Assembly: GCA_964413265.1 (NCBI GenBank)
Contig: CAYPRX010000006.1
Span: 12,345 to 76,344 of the forward strand
Length of the DNA: 64,000 nucleotides
DNA from: CAVYGN01 sp964413265
GTDB taxonomy: Bacteria; Spirochaetota; Brevinematia; Brevinematales; JAOACQ01
Direction: 5' to 3'
In this document: positions 59,876 to 64,000 of the stretch, piece after piece
How the letters are laid out: every line of letters starts with the position of its first letter
Numbering within the stretch: position 1 is the stretch's first letter
Translations under genes and position numbers: made by a program
The notes under the pieces: model-generated
What the model saw: the letters and a program-made list of their open reading frames with translations, nothing else
Databases searched by the model: none
What the model was told of the DNA's origin: nothing

Positions 59876-61579
59876 TCAAAGCTTTTGATCACCCCGGAGG
59901 AGTTTTTCAACACAGTAGCAGTCAAGGTCGAAGAGGCCTCTTTTCTTGATATCAATGAAAGAGTTACTTCCGTCGTCAACCTGACTGAACACTGCTTCCC
60001 CTGAAGCACCTTTTGAAACGATTATATTTGATGTAAAACTCAATTTTATGAAGGGACTGCTCAGCTGGTTGAAAACAATTGTACCTTTGCCGCCCGGTGA
60101 GAGCATTATATGAACTGAGCCGAAATCACGTATTGAGGAGAAAAGGTCCGGATCGCTCGATGATATTACAGACAGACCACTGTTTTCGAGAATGGATGCG
60201 TTATCTTTTTTTTTAAAATCAAGGGGCATGTATTCATCCCAATTAAAGTGAGACCTGAGGTTTTCGTTGGACATACTTTCAGCAATTTCACGGCTGCTGA
60301 AGCTCTTATACCTGTAAAACTCGTAATTTCCGCCGACCCATACTGCCTGAATAAAGAGTATTAAACCCAGCCCAAACCTAACTGCTTTTTCACCGTTTAT
60401 CCTGGTGAAAAGCATAGTGGCAGAATCAGCATAATAGATGAATAAAATTATAGCCAGCGGAGTGATGAGGCATAACAAGCGCCAGGGGAACTGTATATAT
60501 TTAATAAACGGAACAGCATCATAAAACGGAAGGGTAAACTTATTAATCAAGATAATATAAAATATCATGGCAGAAAGAACGAACAGAATGTATTTTTTAA
60601 AAGGCTGAACATCCCTTGCAGGTTTCCATGGCAGAACGCTCCTTTTCCGGATAATAAAAATTATCATTATTAATATCAGAGGAAGTACATAAAACCGCCC
60701 GATTTCCACTGAAAAAGCCTGCCATGTCTCCCCCATATTGTAATGATTATCAAAAAAGTACCTGTATATTTCAATGAAATTGTCCCTGACAGGAAAAGCC
60801 ATTATCGGTTTTTCCATATTGAAAAGATTCCTGAACGTCAGGTATGGAATAACATAAGGCAGTCCTGTTATCACCGGGATAATTAGACCAGGAGCCGGTC
60901 TCAAGGGATGTTTTAACCACTCAGAGGTATTCGCTAATATGAATATCGCAAAAGAAAAAAGGACGAACATAAATACAAGAGTATGCGCATACAGCAGGAG
61001 CGATAAAAGCAGTCCAAGTATTAAAAAGTTGAAAGAGCTGAATTGGAATGCCGTTCTTGAAAATACGAAAAGTATCCACACGAAAATAACCGAAGCTGCA
61101 AATTCAGAATGCGCACCCCTGACGAGCCACTCCGTATAAATGTATGATGAAAAAATATAAAGTCCTGCAGATGTAATTCCATAGAATCTATTGTTGAAAA
61201 GTTTTGAAACTGTTAGATAAACTGCAGTTCCACCCAGCGATAAAAGAAGAAATACAGAAAATTTTACGGATATCAGCATGTTATTGAAAATAAGGTCGAT
61301 CAATGAAATCAGGTAAAAATCAAGATGATGATAAAAAAAAGGCATTGGAGAGCCCATACTGTAACTTCCATAGGCGGACCAGGTGGGGAAAAAATCATGA
61401 TACCGGTATACAAGATCTTTGAATACACGCGCGCTCTTGAAGACAGCATCCCCGTCGTGATTGTAAGGCCAGCCGTCCCGTAAAAAGAGTGTAATACAGG
61501 CAAAAAAAGCCATCAGGCAGACAGCGGCATAAGGAAAAATTTTATCAGGCAGTTCCCGGTATGATGGAGTTTTATTCAT
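59876..61579 (-). CDS. Large multi-pass membrane protein, glycosyltransferase GT-C-like
   Basis: 567 residues with about ten or more hydrophobic helices. The first external loop has WPYNHDGDAVFKSARVFKDL, with the acidic pair typical of GT-C (ArnT/PMT-like) enzymes, followed by FPTWSAYGSYSMGSPMPFFYH. This pattern is also annotated as 6-pyruvoyl-tetrahydropterin-synthase-related membrane protein. A C-terminal soluble domain (about 430-567) is beta-rich. It likely transfers a sugar from a polyprenyl carrier outside the membrane. A GGAGG precedes the ATG. Confidence 0.7.
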   Translation of the reverse strand: MNKTPSYRELPDKIFPYAAVCLMAFFACITLFLRDGWPYNHDGDAVFKSARVFKDLVYRYHDFFPTWSAYGSYSMGSPMPFFYHHLDFYLISLIDLIFNNMLISVKFSVFLLLSLGGTAVYLTVSKLFNNRFYGITSAGLYIFSSYIYTEWLVRGAHSEFAASVIFVWILFVFSRTAFQFSSFNFLILGLLLSLLLYAHTLVFMFVLFSFAIFILANTSEWLKHPLRPAPGLIIPVITGLPYVIPYLTFRNLFNMEKPIMAFPVRDNFIEIYRYFFDNHYNMGETWQAFSVEIGRFYVLPLILIMIIFIIRKRSVLPWKPARDVQPFKKYILFVLSAMIFYIILINKFTLPFYDAVPFIKYIQFPWRLLCLITPLAIILFIYYADSATMLFTRINGEKAVRFGLGLILFIQAVWVGGNYEFYRYKSFSSREIAESMSNENLRSHFNWDEYMPLDFKKKDNASILENSGLSVISSSDPDLFSSIRDFGSVHIMLSPGGKGTIVFNQLSSPFIKLSFTSNIIVSKGASGEAVFSQVDDGSNSFIDIKKRGLFDLDCYCVEKLLRGDQKL

Positions 61580-61678
61580 GCATCCTCCAACAGTCGGAGC
61601 CGATCATTTTAATTTAATTTTACCAAAATGTAAATTAATGGATCCGCCCGGGACATGACAGGCATGCTCAAAACCTTG

Positions 61679-62599
61679 TCATTCCCTGCCAGTAAAGGGA
61701 TTAGCCTGTTCGTATTGATTCTTCACAGGATGTGCTGTTCTGATCAGCCTCTGTCCAAGGTAACTCCCTGCCGCATTATAAAGCATTATCATTAAAATGG
61801 ACATGACAGGAAGTATGATCTCAGGGGCTATGAAAACTTCATGAAGCATACTGTCAAATTGTGCTGACAGACTAATGAACATGATTCTATTCATCATCAG
61901 CAATACAAGAATCAAAGGGTTAATATAAAAAGCGGCCAGGCAGCCGAAATTTATTCTCTTCATAAGCCTCATATCATTCTTAGATGAAATAAGCCTTGGC
62001 GAGAATACAATTCCCGCTACTGCGGCAGTGACAATCACAAGAAGGGCAGGGTATTTAATCAATGGAAAATGAGGCAGATTGCTGTAATAAAAGTTACCTA
62101 GCGATAAAAGCGAACAGGCTGACAACATAGTAAAAACTGCCAGGGCTGGTCTTGATATCTTCATATTCCGGGCAACCGGAAACGGCTTGCTGTTATAGAA
62201 CCATGACAGGATAAGGTGAAGTTCCACTGCACTGGTAACAAGTGTTACAAACGGTGCGGCGATGAAAACCCCTGTAATGGACAGGTGCGGAAAGACAGAA
62301 AAAGATATCAGGCAGTCAACTGCTATGGAAAAAAGAATATACTGCCTCAATTTTCCCCTTTCATTTTTATTCTCAATTTCATCCCAGACAGCTTTAAATG
62401 CAAGAAGGCCTGAAAAGCGATAGCTGTCAAGGGTATCTCTTACAAGCCTGCGAAGAATGGATTGAAAATTCTGGATCAGAAGAAAAAGAATAACAGAGAT
62501 TGCCGCCAGTAATGCCCTGTCTGCGCAGTCATAAAACCATGCCAGTGCATGAAATTTCAAACCGATTATCTTAATAAAGTAATTAATTATATTACTCAT
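61679..62599 (-). CDS. Hypothetical multi-pass membrane protein coupled to the coupling-protein ATPase
   Basis: 306 residues with about seven hydrophobic helices (AAISVILFLLIQNF, LLVIVTAAVAGIVF, LPVMSILMIMLYN). No family recognised. I chose the ATG at 62599 because it overlaps the stop of the upstream ATPase gene (ATGA) and has GGGAGGG about 9 nt before it. A longer frame exists but lies inside the ATPase gene. Translational coupling to a conjugation-type ATPase suggests a mobile-element or secretion-related function; this is inferred. Confidence 0.65.
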   Translation of the reverse strand: MSNIINYFIKIIGLKFHALAWFYDCADRALLAAISVILFLLIQNFQSILRRLVRDTLDSYRFSGLLAFKAVWDEIENKNERGKLRQYILFSIAVDCLISFSVFPHLSITGVFIAAPFVTLVTSAVELHLILSWFYNSKPFPVARNMKISRPALAVFTMLSACSLLSLGNFYYSNLPHFPLIKYPALLVIVTAAVAGIVFSPRLISSKNDMRLMKRINFGCLAAFYINPLILVLLMMNRIMFISLSAQFDSMLHEVFIAPEIILPVMSILMIMLYNAAGSYLGQRLIRTAHPVKNQYEQANPFTGRE

Positions 62600-63777
62600 A
62601 ATCCATTTCCCTCCCTTAAAATAGAACTTCCAGGTATGTGCAGGCATGATTTGACAAAAGAATAGGGATATGACCTGAAAATGAAGCTGAATCTCGGCAT
62701 GTTCATTATATTTGAAGGAAGAACTACATTTTTTGTAACAAGAGTCCGGTTATAGATCCTGTTCAAGCCGTCAGTTTCTGAGATCCCGCCTCCCCTCTGG
62801 GCAGTTCCGGAATCCTGAACAGTCTCAAGAAGGTATTCCGCTTCGGATATGAACTCCGAGAACTCCCTGGCATCCTTAGGGTCGGCCACGGCAAAAATAA
62901 CTTTTGAACCGCAGGCGTTGACAATGGAATTTTTCAGCGGCCCGTATAAATTCTCAACCTGCGATAGATCCTGTGTCGCCAGCCAAACCGAGCCTCCCTT
63001 GGACCTGGAAAGGGTCAGCAATTCTACAAGCGAATTAAGCCGCTGAAGTGTGGCAAATTCGTCGAGGATAAAATAAACCCTGCGGTCGGCAGAGTCAGGA
63101 AGTGAAAGTAAATTCACGGCGATAGTATCTATCAGAAGAGATAATACAGGTCTCAGCGTTTCACGGACATCTGCAAAACCGGTAACATAAAGTACTCCTG
63201 ATTTGCCGTCGCACAGCCAATTTTTAACTGTAAAATTTCCATCAGGGTAATTCATGCAGAGCAGTGATTCGGTAAACTGAGATAATACGGCAAGCACTCC
63301 TGCTGACTGGTTTGAACCCGGAATAGAAATGAAATTTGCGGCTATGGGGCTCACAGACATAACCTTTTCATATAAATCCGCTCCGGAAGAACTAATCAGT
63401 TCCAGAAGGCATCTATTGTTGCATCCCCCTGGTCCGCGTATAAAGACAAGATATTCTATAAGGCTTTTGAGAACAGCCCTTGCTCCATCCCTGAAGAATT
63501 TCTCATTTCCTCCATCACAGCTCTCAGGAATAAGTGAATTACAGACATTTTTCGCCGATGCTGATATTTTTACATTACCCCCTCCCCCATTGGTGATTTC
63601 ATCGATTATATTCCATTTGACAGAACGCTCATCCAGAGGATTAAATATCAGGTCCATTTTATCGTCATAAAATCTTGAGAGAAAGTCACCCTTGAAATCA
63701 TAAACAATGGCTTTTTGGCCACTATCGATTAGCTGCTTCAGAATGGTATAAATAAGGATCGATTTTCCGACCCCGCT
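62596..63777 (-). pseudogene. Type IV coupling protein (TraD/TrwB-like) ATPase, truncated inside the P-loop
   Basis: The protein has the coupling-protein pattern: KAIVYDFKGDF, PLDERSVKWNI, a Walker B region YFILDEFATLQRL and WLATQDLSQVENLYG (the Gln motif). The ORF has an ATG at 63657, but homology continues in frame to SGVGKS at 63777-63760, the end of the Walker A motif. Upstream of that the frame reads KYELKYYVPSLLL and then stops (63819-63817), with abrupt A+T-rich DNA. The first half of the P-loop and the N-terminal membrane domain are therefore missing. Such ATPases drive DNA transfer in conjugation or type IV secretion. Confidence 0.75.
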
Positions 63778-63891
63778 TTTATATTCTAATTTATAATATA
63801 CAGGACTTAATAATAATTATTTTATTATATGATTAAAAATATAAACATGGTTTATAATACATTACTTATTTTCAAGAATAACGGAAAATAG

Positions 63892-64000
63892 ATGGGTTTG
63901 AGGTTAGAACTTTATATTGATAGAGGAAAGGAATCAAATAAACAAGATAATCTTGATATATTTAATAAAATCAAAGAAAAGCAAGAGCAAATTGAAAAAA
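63892..64000 (+). CDS. Start or fragment of a DUF4268-like protein (runs off the window)
   Basis: The frame from ATG 63892 encodes GLRLELYIDRGKESNKQDNL and then DIFNKIKEKQEQIEK. This resembles the core of DUF4268, found in small nuclease-like and defence-associated proteins, where a similar sequence lies in the domain interior. An in-frame TAG directly precedes the ATG and no ribosome site is clear, so it may be a 3' fragment of a broken gene. Very A+T-rich. Confidence 0.4.
   Translation, partial: MGLRLELYIDRGKESNKQDNLDIFNKIKEKQEQIEK

Noticed and set aside
1..64000. CRISPR arrays, tRNA genes and intact transposases
   Set aside because: I looked for regularly spaced repeats, tRNA T-loop sequences in intergenic DNA and transposase motifs, and found none I could support.

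Overview
This window is about 64 kb of moderately AT-rich bacterial DNA with closely packed, operon-like genes. The organism has a Gram-negative-type envelope: there are many lipoproteins and signal peptides, candidate outer-membrane beta-barrels, a lytic transglycosylase, and two sets of genes for GDP-heptose. A full-length NifU/NifS pair, a split archaeal-type glutamate synthase and abundant Fe-S proteins point to an anaerobic or microaerophilic lifestyle. A spirochaete-like lineage is my best guess, but nothing seen here proves it. Promoters close to the sigma-70 consensus (TTGACA / TATAAT, spacing 15-18) can be recognised in front of many genes.

Layout. 1-6.4 kb: the 3' part of clpA, then nifU-nifS on the minus strand, then a signal peptide peptidase with an extra barrel-like domain. 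6.4-14.3 kb (minus strand): lytic transglycosylase, RNase R-type exonuclease, a small conserved-looking protein, the RNase P RNA gene (rnpB), a LysM/degenerate M23 protein, a sugar-ABC ATPase and a zinc alcohol dehydrogenase. 14.5-21.6 kb (plus strand): a double cyclic-nucleotide-binding protein, purB, mutS and groL. 21.7-27.7 kb: two candidate outer-membrane proteins, a response regulator, a TAXI receptor, a TspO-like membrane protein, a glycosyltransferase and DoxX. 27.8-31.2 kb: a first GDP-heptose cluster (glycosyltransferase, HddC-GmhB fusion, HddA). 31.2-32.4 kb: three small unknown genes behind a strong promoter with a palindrome at its start site; the third gene product looks like a single-chain duplicated ribbon-helix-helix protein. 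32.4-43.4 kb (minus strand): nudC, an rlmI-like methyltransferase, accC, a BCCP-like protein without its biotinyl lysine, efp, an M24 peptidase, two secreted proteins with Thr-Asn-rich linkers, aroQ, a lipoprotein, a methyltransferase and a GH-A-like lipoprotein. 44.1-48.3 kb: a four-gene split glutamate synthase operon without a glutaminase gene. 48.5-51.9 kb: accessory and decayed DNA, including an AT-rich beta-lactamase-fold gene. 51.9-59.7 kb: a ten-gene minus-strand operon running from two polyprenyl-sugar type membrane genes (GT2, GtrA) through sugar-nucleotide enzymes to a complete GDP-D-glycero-D-manno-heptose pathway plus transaldolase. 59.9-64 kb: a large membrane glycosyltransferase-like protein, a membrane protein coupled to a type IV coupling-protein ATPase that is cut off inside its P-loop, and a fragment resembling DUF4268 at the edge.

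How the genes work together. Transaldolase can supply sedoheptulose 7-phosphate. GmhA, HddA, GmhB and HddC would turn it into GDP-heptose for surface glycans, and the nearby glycosyltransferases, GtrA and the epimerase/dehydrogenases would modify and use it. The aroQ-M24-efp-accB-accC order is a common bacterial housekeeping arrangement. The strongest candidates for something undescribed are the three-gene small-protein module at 31.3-32.4 kb, the lysine-less BCCP next to accC, and the coupling-protein remnant at the right edge. All functions are inferred from sequence by eye; no database search was run.
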